The notes: generated by a model from the letters alone, not told the origin. Numbered from the stretch's first letter, positions 7,889-16,422 are shown. The stretch: 37,061 nt of DNA from Methanobacteriota archaeon (GCA_021372315.1 JAJFUT010000080.1:1-37061), one strand, 5' to 3'. Numbers and translations: made by a program.

Positions 7889-8593
7889 ATGGACGGCAGG
7901 TACAAGGCCATCGTCTGCGACGTGGACGGAACGATCACCGACCCCCAGAAAAGGATACAGACGCTGGGGATCGAAACGCTAAGGAACGCGCAGGACGAGG
8001 GATACCATGTCATGCTCGCGAGCGGCAACGTGCTGCCGATCGCATACAGCCTGTCGGCCTTCATAGGGCTAAACGGGCCGGTCATCGCCGAGAACGGCGG
8101 AATGCTGTCGTATCAAGATAGGATCTATCGCATCCATTCGGCCAAGGAACCGGAGCGCGCCTACGAGCATCTACGGACCGTCATGCCGGGCGTCGAGAGG
8201 CTTTTCACGGACAACTGGCGCGAGACCGAGGTCGGTCTGAAGAGGTCGAACGACCTGGAGCAGGTCAGGAAGGCCCTGGAAGGCTGGAACATCGAGATCG
8301 AGGCGACGGGCTTCGCTATCCACCTGATGGAGAAGGGGCACAGCAAGGTCTCCGGAGTGAGGAAGGCCTGCGAGCTGCTCGGCATCGGCATGGACGAGGT
8401 CGTAGCGTTCGGCGATGCGGACAACGACGTGAAGATGCTGAAAGAGTGCGGATATGGCGTCGCGGTCGGCAACGCCTCCCCTGCGGCCAAGGCCGCCGCG
8501 GATTACGTCTGCTTGACGAAGCATGCGCAGGGCGTCGTCGAGGGTTTGTGCCACCTAGGCATCATAAGTTGTAAATGCACCTCGTGCGTATGA
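7889..8593 (+). CDS. Phosphoglycolate phosphatase, archaeal HAD-IIB type
   Basis: A 234-residue HAD-superfamily phosphatase of the archaeal phosphoglycolate phosphatase/Cof-like type (the group that includes Thermoplasma TA0175). Motif I is 'VCDVDGTITD' (nucleophile Asp), motif II is 'MLASGN', motif III Lys lies in 'KGHSKVSGV', and motif IV is 'VVAFGDADNDVKML'. A C2-type cap sits between motifs II and III. Length is normal. Phosphoglycolate arises in DNA repair, and this family removes it; related members act on other small phosphosugars, so substrate is not certain. It follows mptA by 9 bases and precedes the zinc-finger ORF by 7 bases. The C-terminal 'CKCTSCV' tail adds three cysteines and is unusual for the family. 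Confidence 0.88.
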   Translation: MDGRYKAIVCDVDGTITDPQKRIQTLGIETLRNAQDEGYHVMLASGNVLPIAYSLSAFIGLNGPVIAENGGMLSYQDRIYRIHSAKEPERAYEHLRTVMPGVERLFTDNWRETEVGLKRSNDLEQVRKALEGWNIEIEATGFAIHLMEKGHSKVSGVRKACELLGIGMDEVVAFGDADNDVKMLKECGYGVAVGNASPAAKAAADYVCLTKHAQGVVEGLCHLGIISCKCTSCV

Positions 8594-8600
8594 TATAGTC

Positions 8601-8792
8601 ATGAGAGTCGTGCGCCCTAATTTCTGTAATGTCTGCGGCACCTTGACCCAGAACACCTGCTCGCTGTGCGGGCAACCGACCTGCGAAAAACATATGGACC
8701 CCAGGTCCGGCGCCTGCGTGAGATGCTCCCCGAAGAAGGGAGACGAAGGGGGTTTGATGGACGGCCCTCGATCTAGCGATCTGACTCACTGA
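8601..8792 (+). CDS. Small zinc-finger protein
   Basis: A 63-residue protein dominated by metal-binding pairs: C9-x2-C12, C20-x2-C23, C28-x2-H31 and C39-x2-C42. The core is 'CNVCGTLTQNTCSLCGQP' followed by 'CEKHMD' and 'CVRC'. The pattern resembles B-box/HIT-type double zinc fingers and the small archaeal zinc-finger proteins often missed in annotation. It starts 7 bases after the phosphatase stop, so it is probably the last gene of the mptA operon. Its end overlaps the convergent TPR gene by 7 bases. Function is unknown; RNA, DNA or protein binding are all possible. Confidence 0.75.
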   Translation: MRVVRPNFCNVCGTLTQNTCSLCGQPTCEKHMDPRSGACVRCSPKKGDEGGLMDGPRSSDLTH

Positions 8793-9280
8793 AGGAGCTT
8801 CTTCGCCGCCGCTTCATCCAGGTTGATGGACTTGAGGAGGTACTTCAGCGCCTTCTTGGTGATGATGGCCTTCGTGTTGTCGTCGAGATGCTGCTCGAAG
8901 ACGATCGGCGCCTTCTTGAAGTACTCGACACCGAACTCGGAATAGAGATACGGTGCGCTTTCCGGGTCCAGTTCCGCGGCCTTGACGTACGCGCCCTCGG
9001 CGTCGTTGAACTTGCCGACGTCCATGCAGAACGCGGCGTATGATTGGTACATGAACGGGTTCTCAGGCTCCAGCTCGATGGCCTTCTTGTAAAGGGCCTC
9101 GATATCTTCCTGCGGGACCTTCGGGACGAGCACCGCGGCGTCCGCCTTAGCGAGAACTGCTTCGGCGTTCTTCGGGTCGGCCTTCATAGCCTTGTCGAAC
9201 TTGGTCAGGGCCGATTGATACTCTCCATCTCCCATGAGCTGGAATCCCTGCTTCATCAGCTTTTCGAATTCCTCAGACAT
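8786..9280 (-). CDS. TPR-repeat protein
   Basis: A 164-residue soluble protein when started at 'MSEEFEKLMKQGF'; an in-frame ATG at 9316 would add 12 less plausible residues. It is built of tetratricopeptide repeats: 'GDGEYQSALTKFDKAMKADP', 'EALYKKAIELEPENPFMYQS' and 'GKFNDAEGAYVKAAELDPES'. TPRs form helical arrays that dock partner proteins; no catalytic motif is present. No signal peptide or membrane helix is seen. It is a single gene converging on the zinc-finger gene and divergent from gatC. Partner and role are unknown. Confidence 0.85.
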   Translation of the reverse strand: MSEEFEKLMKQGFQLMGDGEYQSALTKFDKAMKADPKNAEAVLAKADAAVLVPKVPQEDIEALYKKAIELEPENPFMYQSYAAFCMDVGKFNDAEGAYVKAAELDPESAPYLYSEFGVEYFKKAPIVFEQHLDDNTKAIITKKALKYLLKSINLDEAAAKKLLQ

Positions 9281-9451
9281 CAGATCACTGAAGCTGAGTA
9301 ACCGCTTAATGTTCATAAAAGTTTTGAGTTGAGGACGACGGAACGGCCGTTCCTTTCCATTTCTATTTAATGCTCCAACCCCCCTTCCGAGCGACCGGGA
9401 ACGAAAGTTTCAGTTTATGGTCCCGCATGTGGGAATCAGGACGGATTGAAT

Positions 9452-9733
9452 ATGTCGTCATTGGAAAAGGAGACCGTCGTTAGGGTGGCAAGGGTCGCCC
9501 GCCTTCGCCTCAGCGAAGAGGAGCTCGCGAAATATGGGAAGGACCTAGAGGAGATACTGGACAGTTTTGAGGTCCTGAACTCCGCGCCATCGTCCGAGAG
9601 CTACGACTTCAATCCGATACCGGTCATGGACGTCCTCAGGGAGGACGAGCCGTTCATCGACATCGACCCCGAAGAGCTGATGAAGGCCATGGACACCTAC
9701 GAGGGATACGTCAGGGGGCCTAAGCTCTCGTGA
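9452..9733 (+). CDS. gatC: Asp-tRNA(Asn)/Glu-tRNA(Gln) amidotransferase subunit C
   Basis: A 93-residue GatC, the small subunit that clamps GatA to GatB in the GatCAB amidotransferase. It has the family layout: an N-terminal helix region ('VVRVARVARLRLSEEELA'), 'LEEILDSFEVLNS', a proline-containing linker and a conserved 'LREDEP' motif. Start chosen as the ATG at 9452; a TTG two codons earlier (9446) is possible. Its stop overlaps the gatA start as GTGA. It opens a gatC-gatA-gatB operon. The 165-base gap before it is shared with the divergent TPR gene. Confidence 0.92.
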   Translation: MSSLEKETVVRVARVARLRLSEEELAKYGKDLEEILDSFEVLNSAPSSESYDFNPIPVMDVLREDEPFIDIDPEELMKAMDTYEGYVRGPKLS

Positions 9734-11055
9734 CGCCGAAGGTGGACATCGAGGCGATGCGCAGGACGAACGAGAGGTTCGAGCCGTTCTGCGAGATGAT
9801 TTCCGTCGTTCCAGATGAAGATCACGAGTTCACGTTCTCTGCCAAGGACAATCTTTGCGCGAAGGGGTTCCAGGCCAGAGCAGGCTCTCGGATACTCGAG
9901 GGTTACAGACCCCCGTTCGACGCGACCCCGATCTGGAAGATGAGGGCGGCCGGAGGGCTGCTCCTTGGAAAGACGAACATGGACGAGTTCGGTTTCGGCA
10001 CGTTCAGCACGAACTCCGGGTACGGGATACCGAAGAATCCCTTCGACCCGACCAGGGCCTGCGGCGGTTCCAGCGGCGGAGCGGCCTGCGCGGCTGCGCT
10101 GCTGCCGGGCCACGTCGCATTGGGGGTCTCGACCGGAGGCTCGATATCCTGTCCGTCGTCCTTCTGCGGCGTGATCGGAATGACGCCGACGTACGGGCGC
10201 GTCTCAAGGTACGGGCTCATCGACTATGGCAACTCGCTCGATAAGGTCGGCCTGATATCACGCTCGATCTCTGACATCGAGAGGTTCCTTCCCGTCATCT
10301 CAGGAAGCGACCCCAAGGACCCCACGTCCTGCTGCCAGCCCCGCCTGGACCTGTCGAAGGTCAGGAAGGGGCCCATGGCGGTCCCGAAGGAATGCCTTGA
10401 GGGGCTGACCCCGGACGTCGCGAGGACGTTCGATGACGCCGTCCAGACCTTGAAGGAGGGGGGGACGGAGGTGGACGTCGTGTCGATGCCCAGCCTGAAA
10501 TACGCCATGCCCGCTTATTACGTCCTGGCCACGACAGAGGCCTCGACCAACCTCGCCAGATATTGCGGGATGAGGTTCGGTGTGGCCGAGAGGGAGTACG
10601 CTCAGCACTTCAACGACTTCTTCTCGAAGACCAGGTCCGAGAGCTTCGGGGACGAGGCCAAGAGGCGCATCCTCCTCGGAACGTTCTGCCGCATGGTCGG
10701 CTTCAGGGACAAGTACTACCTTAAAGCGCTCAGCGTAAGGCAGGGGATCACCAAGGAATATCTGGACGTCTTCAAGGACCATAGCATGGTCCTGTCGCCC
10801 ACCATGCCGTTCATAGCTCCGAAGTTCGACGAGATCGCGAGCATGCGCCCCCTCGAGATGTACAGCGCTGACTTCCTGACGATACCTCCGAACCTGACGG
10901 GCCTGCCGCACATATCGCTGCCCTGCGGCTACCATTCTGGGATGCCGATCGGCATGCAGGCCGTGGCCCCGCATTGGGAAGAAGGGACCTTGATCGACCT
11001 GGGGAAGAGATGGGGGACTACGTTCGCTTACAAGGTCCCGGAGGCATGCCAATGA
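9730..11055 (+). CDS. gatA: Asp-tRNA(Asn)/Glu-tRNA(Gln) amidotransferase subunit A
   Basis: A 441-residue amidase-signature enzyme that releases ammonia from glutamine (or asparagine) for transamidation on GatB. The Ser-cis-Ser-Lys triad is visible: Lys39 in 'FSAKDNL', Ser114 in 'GGSSGGAA' and nucleophile Ser138 in 'STGGSISCPSSF'. Their spacings (75 and 24 residues) equal those in well-studied bacterial GatA. The conserved 'PTYGRVSRYGLIDYGNSLD' follows. The protein starts with GTG overlapping the gatC stop and is about 40 residues shorter at the N terminus than bacterial GatA; no in-frame upstream start fits better because gatC occupies that space. Its stop overlaps gatB as ATGA. Confidence 0.94.
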   Translation: MTPKVDIEAMRRTNERFEPFCEMISVVPDEDHEFTFSAKDNLCAKGFQARAGSRILEGYRPPFDATPIWKMRAAGGLLLGKTNMDEFGFGTFSTNSGYGIPKNPFDPTRACGGSSGGAACAAALLPGHVALGVSTGGSISCPSSFCGVIGMTPTYGRVSRYGLIDYGNSLDKVGLISRSISDIERFLPVISGSDPKDPTSCCQPRLDLSKVRKGPMAVPKECLEGLTPDVARTFDDAVQTLKEGGTEVDVVSMPSLKYAMPAYYVLATTEASTNLARYCGMRFGVAEREYAQHFNDFFSKTRSESFGDEAKRRILLGTFCRMVGFRDKYYLKALSVRQGITKEYLDVFKDHSMVLSPTMPFIAPKFDEIASMRPLEMYSADFLTIPPNLTGLPHISLPCGYHSGMPIGMQAVAPHWEEGTLIDLGKRWGTTFAYKVPEACQ

Positions 11056-12401
11056 GGATCGGGCTAGAGGTCCATCTGCAGCTTCCGACGAGATCGAAGC
11101 TTTTCTGCTCCTGCCCAACGAACGGGGACGCCCCCAACACGTCAGTATGCCCGACCTGCCTGGGCCTGCCAGGCTCCAAGCCGGTGCTGAACAGGAAGGC
11201 CCTTGAGCTGGGCATCATGATAGCAAAGTTCCTGGACTGCAGGATCAACGACAGAATATGGTTCTCGAGAAAGACGTATTTCTATCCAGATCTTCCGAAG
11301 CATTTCCAGATCACCCAATACGAATCGCCTGTCGGCAACGACGGCCACTATGAGCATGAAGGCAAGAGGATAGGTATCTGGCGCGTGCATATCGAGGAGG
11401 ACCCTGGAAGGATCAAGAGGGTCGGCAGGTCCGGAGAGGAAGTGAGCCTGATCGATTACAACAGGAGCGGCATACCGCTCGTCGAGATCGTCACCGCCCC
11501 TGATCTGGAGTCGCCGGAACAGGCCAGAGCTTTCATAGACCAGCTGGTCACGGAGCTCAGATATCTCGTCGGGATCAACGTCCAGGACGAGACCTCCGTG
11601 CGCGTCGACGCGAACCTTTCGATCGGCGAGGAGCGCGTCGAGGTGAAGAACGTCCAGGGCCTGAAGAACCTCGAGAGGGCCCTCAGGTACGAGGCGACAA
11701 GACAGACGAAGGTCCTCGATGCCGGCAAGCGCATAGTCCGCGAGACGAGAAGGTACGACGAGGAGAGGAAGATCACCCTCCCAGCCAGGGAGAAGGAGTT
11801 CGAGGAGGATTATGGATACATCGGAGAGCCTGACCTTGGCGAGTACCACATCGGGCAGTGGGCCAGGGAGACCGTCCTAAAGGAGACGCCCTTCGCCAGG
11901 GCTGAGAGGATGTCCGCCGAGCTCGACATCCCCAGACAGACGGCGAGACAGGTCGTGCTGACCTCCGGGTCGCTGGCGGACCTATTGGAGAAGTTATGCA
12001 AGGAGGTCCCATCGGAGAAGGCCCTGCAATGGCTGCTCGGGCCGATAAGCTCCAACTGGGGGGCGCTGGAGAAGGTCATTGATGCCGATGGAGGTGCCTG
12101 CGTCATAGACATCGTAAAGGCCGACGCGAGCGGAAGCATCACGGACAGCGAAGCAAAGATCAGGCTGCAGAAGTGCGCCGGGGTCAAGAGCGAAGGGACA
12201 CCGGCATGCGCCTCGAACCCTGACATGATATCCATGGTGAACTCGTTCCTCGACGCGCACCCCGAGGTCGTCAAGGACCTCAGGAACAACGCGAAGGCCG
12301 CCAACTCGGTCATAGGGCACGTGATGAAGGAGACGAAAGGCCAATACTCATCGAAGGACATCGTCGAGTGTGTCAAGAAAGAGATATCGAAAAGGGTTTG
12401 A
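11052..12401 (+). CDS. gatB: Asp-tRNA(Asn)/Glu-tRNA(Gln) amidotransferase subunit B
   Basis: A 449-residue GatB from the ATG at 11052, which overlaps the gatA stop (ATGA). GatB phosphorylates the misacylated Asp or Glu on the tRNA and exchanges it for an amide. Signatures are 'IGLEVHLQLPTRSKLFCSC', 'CPTCLGLPGSKPVLN', 'YFYPDLPKHFQITQY', 'RVHIEEDPGRI' and 'LIDYNRSGIPLVEIVTAPD'. The cysteine pairs near the N terminus are those of the zinc site found in many GatBs. The C-terminal helical and YqeY-like tail ('NAKAANSVIGHVMKETKGQ') is complete. In archaea GatCAB usually serves Asn-tRNA(Asn) formation while GatDE makes Gln-tRNA, so an Asp-tRNA(Asn) role is likely, agreeing with aspS next door. Confidence 0.95.
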   Translation: MRIGLEVHLQLPTRSKLFCSCPTNGDAPNTSVCPTCLGLPGSKPVLNRKALELGIMIAKFLDCRINDRIWFSRKTYFYPDLPKHFQITQYESPVGNDGHYEHEGKRIGIWRVHIEEDPGRIKRVGRSGEEVSLIDYNRSGIPLVEIVTAPDLESPEQARAFIDQLVTELRYLVGINVQDETSVRVDANLSIGEERVEVKNVQGLKNLERALRYEATRQTKVLDAGKRIVRETRRYDEERKITLPAREKEFEEDYGYIGEPDLGEYHIGQWARETVLKETPFARAERMSAELDIPRQTARQVVLTSGSLADLLEKLCKEVPSEKALQWLLGPISSNWGALEKVIDADGGACVIDIVKADASGSITDSEAKIRLQKCAGVKSEGTPACASNPDMISMVNSFLDAHPEVVKDLRNNAKAANSVIGHVMKETKGQYSSKDIVECVKKEISKRV

Positions 12402-12418
12402 AAGGAGGCCGACGTCCT

Positions 12419-14245
12419 TCAGTCCTGCTCGTCCTCATCTACCAACGACATCAGCTGCAGCTCGTCGAGCTTGGCCTGGTCGACCTTCTTCGGGGAGCTG
12501 TCGACGAGGGACTGGAACTTCTTGTTCTTCGGGAACGCTATGACGTCCCTGATGCTCTCGCATCCGAGAAGGATCGAGCAGAACCTGTCCATGCCCATCC
12601 CAATTCCTCCGTGGGGCGGGGCGCCGAACTCCAGGGCCTCAAGGAAGAAGTCGAACTCCTCCCTCATCCTTTCTTCGGACATGCCGAGCGCGCGGAACAT
12701 CTTCCTCTGGACCTCGGCATGGTGGTTGCGCATAGAGCCCGAGCCGATCTCGCTTCCGTTGAGCACGAGGTCGTAGGAGCAGCCCTTGAAACTGAGCAGT
12801 TCGCCGTTCTCGTCGAAGTCGCCCTCGACCGGACGTACGAACGGATGGTGGAACGACGCGACCTTTCCGGTGACGGGGTCCGCCTGGAACAGCGGACAGT
12901 CGACAAGCCAGACGAACTGGTGGTCCATGCCCTCCAGAAGCCCGTTCTCCCTCGCGAGCTTCATCCTCAGATGGCCGCCGGCCTTCTGCACGAGATGCCT
13001 CGGGCCTGCGAGGAACAGGAGCAGATCGCCCTTGGTCGCGTCGGTCCTGCGTTCGAGGCTCTCGAGGACCTCCTTGCCGAAGTACTTCACGATGTTGGAG
13101 CTTAGCCCTTCATCGGTCATCCTCATCCATGTGAGGCCGCCCATGCCCTGCTGCTTGGCCCAGTCGATGAGCCTGTCGACCTCGCTGCGGCCGACGTTGG
13201 CGTCCAAGGTCTTCTCCTTGACGAGAGTCGACTTGAGGTTGACGCAGATGACGGCGGAGCCTTTCTTGCCCAGCACCTTCTGGAAGATATCATAGCTGGA
13301 GCACTTCACGATGTCCGTGACATCGACGAGCTCGAGCCCGAAGCGGATGTCAGGTGCGTCAGTGCCGTACTTGTTGAGAGCGTCCTCGAGGGTGATGCGC
13401 GGGAACGGCGTCCTCAGCTCCTTGCCGAGGACGTCCTTCCAAATGTGCGAATAGAGCGATTCGATCGTGCGGAAGATGTCCTCCACGTCGACGAACGACA
13501 TCTCCAGATCGAGCTGCGTGAACTCCGGCTGACGGTCGGAACGGGAATCCTCGTCCCTGTAACATCTGGCCAGTTGGAAGTACTTCTCGACCCCGCCGAC
13601 CATCAACATCTGCTTGTAGAGCTGTGGGGACTGAGGGAGCGCGTAGAACGTGCCCGGCATCGTCCTCGACGGCACGAGGAAGTCCCTCGCGCCCTCCTGC
13701 GAGCTCCTGGTGAGCGTCGGCGTCTCGACCTCGATGAAACCTATGCTGTCGAGGTATCTCCTTGCCGAGGCGAGGACCTTGTGCCTGAACCTGAGGTTGT
13801 AGGCCATCTCGGTCCTTCTGAGGTCTAGGTACCTGTACTTAAGGCGAAGGTCCTCGCTCGGTAGCGTCGAGTTCTTCTGCTCGGCTATCTCGAATGGGAT
13901 CACCTTCGAAGAGTTCAGGATCTCGATCTCGTCTATCAGTACCTCGACGGTCCCGGTCGGGTTCCTGTCGTCCTCGGTGCCAGGGACCCTCTCCCTGACG
14001 ACCCCTTTGACCGCTATGACGTACTCGCGGCCGATATTATTCAGAAGCTGACCGATTCCGACAACGTTGACGTTAGACTGGTATGCTTCAGGGTCGTAGA
14101 CCACTTGGGTGGAGCCGAAGGAGTCGGCCAGATCATAGAAGCGCACCCCGCCGTGGTCTCGATAGAAGCGTACCCAGCCAGCAAGCCTTACCCTCTGGCC
14201 AATGTCCTTGGACCTGAGGGCTCCGCAATCGTTTGTCTTTATCAT
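12419..14245 (-). CDS. aspS: Aspartyl-tRNA synthetase, bacterial type with GAD domain
   Basis: A 608-residue class II AspRS of the bacterial type. It has an N-terminal OB-fold anticodon-binding domain ('RVRLAGWVRFYRDHGGVRF'), motif 2 ('ARCYRDEDSRSDRQPEFTQ'), a large GAD insertion between motifs 2 and 3 (about residues 290-420), and motif 3 ('GGIGMGMDRF'). Archaeal AspRS is normally ~430-440 residues without a GAD domain, so this form suggests bacterial origin. Whether it is discriminating (AspRS) or non-discriminating (Asp/Asn) cannot be read with certainty. Its convergence on gatCAB, 17 bases apart, suggests it feeds Asp-tRNA(Asn) to the amidotransferase. A TATA-like TTTAATATC lies ~55 bases before the ATG, with palindromes further upstream. 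Confidence 0.93.
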   Translation of the reverse strand: MIKTNDCGALRSKDIGQRVRLAGWVRFYRDHGGVRFYDLADSFGSTQVVYDPEAYQSNVNVVGIGQLLNNIGREYVIAVKGVVRERVPGTEDDRNPTGTVEVLIDEIEILNSSKVIPFEIAEQKNSTLPSEDLRLKYRYLDLRRTEMAYNLRFRHKVLASARRYLDSIGFIEVETPTLTRSSQEGARDFLVPSRTMPGTFYALPQSPQLYKQMLMVGGVEKYFQLARCYRDEDSRSDRQPEFTQLDLEMSFVDVEDIFRTIESLYSHIWKDVLGKELRTPFPRITLEDALNKYGTDAPDIRFGLELVDVTDIVKCSSYDIFQKVLGKKGSAVICVNLKSTLVKEKTLDANVGRSEVDRLIDWAKQQGMGGLTWMRMTDEGLSSNIVKYFGKEVLESLERRTDATKGDLLLFLAGPRHLVQKAGGHLRMKLARENGLLEGMDHQFVWLVDCPLFQADPVTGKVASFHHPFVRPVEGDFDENGELLSFKGCSYDLVLNGSEIGSGSMRNHHAEVQRKMFRALGMSEERMREEFDFFLEALEFGAPPHGGIGMGMDRFCSILLGCESIRDVIAFPKNKKFQSLVDSSPKKVDQAKLDELQLMSLVDEDEQD

Positions 14246-14323
14246 GTCAATTGCCTCTGGGCATACTTTTTGGATAGGTCCGAGCTAATGGAAAAAGGAT
14301 ATTAAACCCTTTTCTAAACTGGA

Positions 14324-14338
14324 AGCGGAGATTCCGCT
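14324..14338. repeat. Inverted repeat AGCGGA-GAT-TCCGCT upstream of aspS
   Basis: A perfect 6-bp inverted repeat with a 3-base centre, about 20 bases upstream of the probable aspS TATA element (near 14303 on the minus strand). It could be a regulator site for aspS or a short hairpin at the end of the lrp transcript, though no U-tract follows on that strand. Confidence 0.4.
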
Positions 14339-14366
14339 CAAATGATTCAATATGCACGCGAATATT

Positions 14367-14379
14367 TGACAATTTGTCA
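14367..14379. repeat. Palindrome TGACAA-T-TTGTCA, possible operator
   Basis: A perfect 13-bp palindrome in the 220-base gap between lrp and aspS. Its core resembles the GACAATTGT repeats upstream of glnA (16351 and 16381), which suggests a shared DNA-binding regulator, perhaps of the Lrp family. It lies ~64 bases upstream of the putative aspS TATA box. Confidence 0.45.
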
Positions 14380-14465
14380 GAGTTGCGGGCTCATTCGGAT
14401 AATGTGTCAAACATATGCGCAGTAGTCGGAGATCCGTCGTATCGAGAGCTACGGATCCCGGGCCC

Positions 14466-14939
14466 TCATTCGAAGTTCACCTGCGACGATTCGGAGAAAT
14501 CCGGCATGAACTTGAACGGGTCCTTGATCATGTTCAATATGACATACGTGTTCGTCTTCTTGACGCCCGGTATTGTCAGCATCCCTTTCACGACCGAGCT
14601 GAACTCCTCCCTGCTCCTGCATGCCACCCATGCGATGGAGTCGCATTCCCCGGTGACATCGAACACCGCCACGATGTTGGAGAGCTCCATGATCTTCCTC
14701 TCGACCTCCACGAGGTCGCCTTCGACATAGATGTGGACGATGGCCATGAACTCGTACCCGAGCTTCATGTAATCGACGTTGGCCCTATATCCCTTGATGA
14801 CGCCCTGCTCCTCGAGGTGCTTAACCCTCTGGATAAGTGTCGTGGGATGTATCCCAAGCCTTTTCGCGATCTGCCTGTAAGAACCCTGGCTCGACTTACA
14901 TATCTCCTGCACTATCTTCTTGTCCAGTTCGTCGATCAT
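14466..14939 (-). CDS. Lrp/AsnC-family transcriptional regulator
   Basis: A 157-residue Lrp/AsnC regulator. The N terminus is a winged helix-turn-helix ('LDKKIVQEICKSSQGSYRQI', then 'RLGIHPTTLIQRVKHLEEQG'), and residues ~66-150 form the RAM ligand-binding domain ('EFMAIVHIYVEGDLVEVER', 'AVFDVTGECDSIAWVACRS'). These proteins form octamers that sense amino acids or related metabolites and act as activators or repressors. The start has a Shine-Dalgarno (GAGGT) 6 bases upstream. It is monocistronic, divergent from alaX across a 160-base promoter region, and within 2 kb of glnA, which carries palindromic sites. A regulatory link to glnA is plausible but not shown. The effector is unknown. Confidence 0.92.
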   Translation of the reverse strand: MIDELDKKIVQEICKSSQGSYRQIAKRLGIHPTTLIQRVKHLEEQGVIKGYRANVDYMKLGYEFMAIVHIYVEGDLVEVERKIMELSNIVAVFDVTGECDSIAWVACRSREEFSSVVKGMLTIPGVKKTNTYVILNMIKDPFKFMPDFSESSQVNFE

Positions 14940-15099
14940 CTAGTTACCTCTTGAAAGCTCCCTGCCTTGCTGGCCTTTCTGAAATAGATACCTGTCTCGC
15001 AGATAATGAAACCATCGTTCATTTATCTATTGTTCTCAGTTCATATGCCGAACCTTGAATGACATCATATTTTTATTATGTTCCAGATAACATCCGGAT

Positions 15100-16293
15100 A
15101 TGATGAACTGCACCGAGAAGATCTACCGAACACATCCTTACGATTCAGATTTCACTGCGACCGTGACGAACGTTAATGGGGACTGGGTGACCCTGGATCG
15201 AACGGCGTTCTATCCCGGGGGAGGTGGACAGGACCCCGACATAGGGGAGATCGATGGATCGAGGGTCGTCGAGGTGAAGCATAAGGGCGACGAGATCGCG
15301 CACAAGGTGCCGAGCAACTCATTCAAAATCGGGCAGAACGTGTCTGGCCATGTGGATTTCCAGAGGCGTCTCGACCTGATGCGTGCCCACACTGGCGAGC
15401 ACCTCCTTTTCTCGTCGCTGTATCGTCTGGTCCCAGAGCTAGAGCTCGTCAAGATCGCGATCACGCCGTCGAAGAAGAGCTTCATCGTGAAGGGGATGCT
15501 GGACCTGTCATTGGTCCTAGAGGCCGAGAAGTTCGTCAATGGTGCCATATCAGAGGGCGTGGAGGTCCGTGAGGAGATCGTCGGAAGGGACGATCCCCTG
15601 GTCTGCGAGGCCAGGGTCAAGCTCGACAGGATATCTGGAGATAGGATAAGACTGGTAAGAATAGGGAAGTACGATCTCGCTGCCTGCGCTGGCGTCCACG
15701 TGAGGAACACCTCGGAGATCGGCATGCTGCTAGTCGAGAAGCTGACCTCGGCAAGGCCTCAAGGGGATTTCGAGATAGAGTTCAGCGTTGGCGCCACTGC
15801 GGTCCAGAGAGCTCTCTACCTTTCGACGTTAGCGCTTCAGGCTTCTGATATCCTGGGAGCGAGACCCGAGGACGCCGTCAAGGCGCTTGAGAATCAGAGG
15901 GTCGAGCTAGATAGGGCAAGGGATTCCCTGAAGGCAATGGCCAAGAGGTCGATAGAGGATCTCGAGCCGCAGCTGGTGGGTGGCGTCCCGATATATCACA
16001 TGATGTTCAAGGGACTGGACCGAAGGACCTTGTCCGAGGAGGCGACGAAGAAGGTCCAGGATGGGTCTTCGCTGTGCATCCTGGTGGACGAGAGTGAGAG
16101 GATATCGGTGTTCATCGCCGCGGGAAAGGATTCCAAATTCGACGCCAATGCATTGCTCAAGGAGCTCCTCGGCCCCATCGGGGGCAAGGGCGGGGGGAAC
16201 AGGTCGTTCGCGACGGGAGGCTTGAGCGCAGACATCACGGCCAAGGAAGTGATGGATGCGGCCATGAAGGCCGTTAAAGAGACATATGTCTAA
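15100..16293 (+). CDS. alaX: Alanyl-tRNA editing protein AlaX (long form, with DHHA1 domain)
   Basis: A 397-residue trans-editing protein that hydrolyses mischarged Ser-tRNA(Ala) (and possibly Gly-tRNA(Ala)). It holds the AlaRS N-terminal-like 'TAFYPGGGGQDPD' barrel and the zinc site formed by H97/H101 in 'HTGEH' and C196/H200 in 'CAGVH'. A coiled-coil segment follows (about residues 250-290). The C-terminal ~100 residues are a DHHA1 domain ('LLKELLGPIGGKGGGN'). This is the AlaX-L arrangement. The start at 15100 (tandem ATG) lies ~27 bases after a T/A-rich TATA element (about 15068-15080), consistent with a leaderless transcript. Divergent to lrp. Confidence 0.93.
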   Translation: MMNCTEKIYRTHPYDSDFTATVTNVNGDWVTLDRTAFYPGGGGQDPDIGEIDGSRVVEVKHKGDEIAHKVPSNSFKIGQNVSGHVDFQRRLDLMRAHTGEHLLFSSLYRLVPELELVKIAITPSKKSFIVKGMLDLSLVLEAEKFVNGAISEGVEVREEIVGRDDPLVCEARVKLDRISGDRIRLVRIGKYDLAACAGVHVRNTSEIGMLLVEKLTSARPQGDFEIEFSVGATAVQRALYLSTLALQASDILGARPEDAVKALENQRVELDRARDSLKAMAKRSIEDLEPQLVGGVPIYHMMFKGLDRRTLSEEATKKVQDGSSLCILVDESERISVFIAAGKDSKFDANALLKELLGPIGGKGGGNRSFATGGLSADITAKEVMDAAMKAVKETYV

Positions 16294-16350
16294 AAAGTCC
16301 TCGAAATCTGGAACGTATCTGTGCATTAGAACATTTTTTTAATTATATTT

Positions 16351-16422
16351 TAGACAATTGTATATGATACGAATAATTACTAGACAATTGTAGTATATGC
16401 AAAGGTATATTTAGCAATTTGA
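16351..16422 (+). promoter_or_regulatory. glnA upstream operator array: repeated TAGACAATTGTA, 30 bp apart
   Basis: TAGACAATTGTA occurs exactly at 16351-16362 and 16381-16392, start to start 30 bp (about three helical turns, same DNA face). The core ACAATTGT is a perfect 8-bp palindrome. A degenerate third copy, TAGCAATTTGA, begins at 16412, again about 30 bp on. TATA-like sequences (tatat) lie between copies two and three, so the sites bracket the core promoter. A nitrogen- or amino-acid-responsive regulator bound cooperatively is the natural reading. The sequence does not match the GGAA-N6-TTCC operator known for NrpR. Confidence 0.65.
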
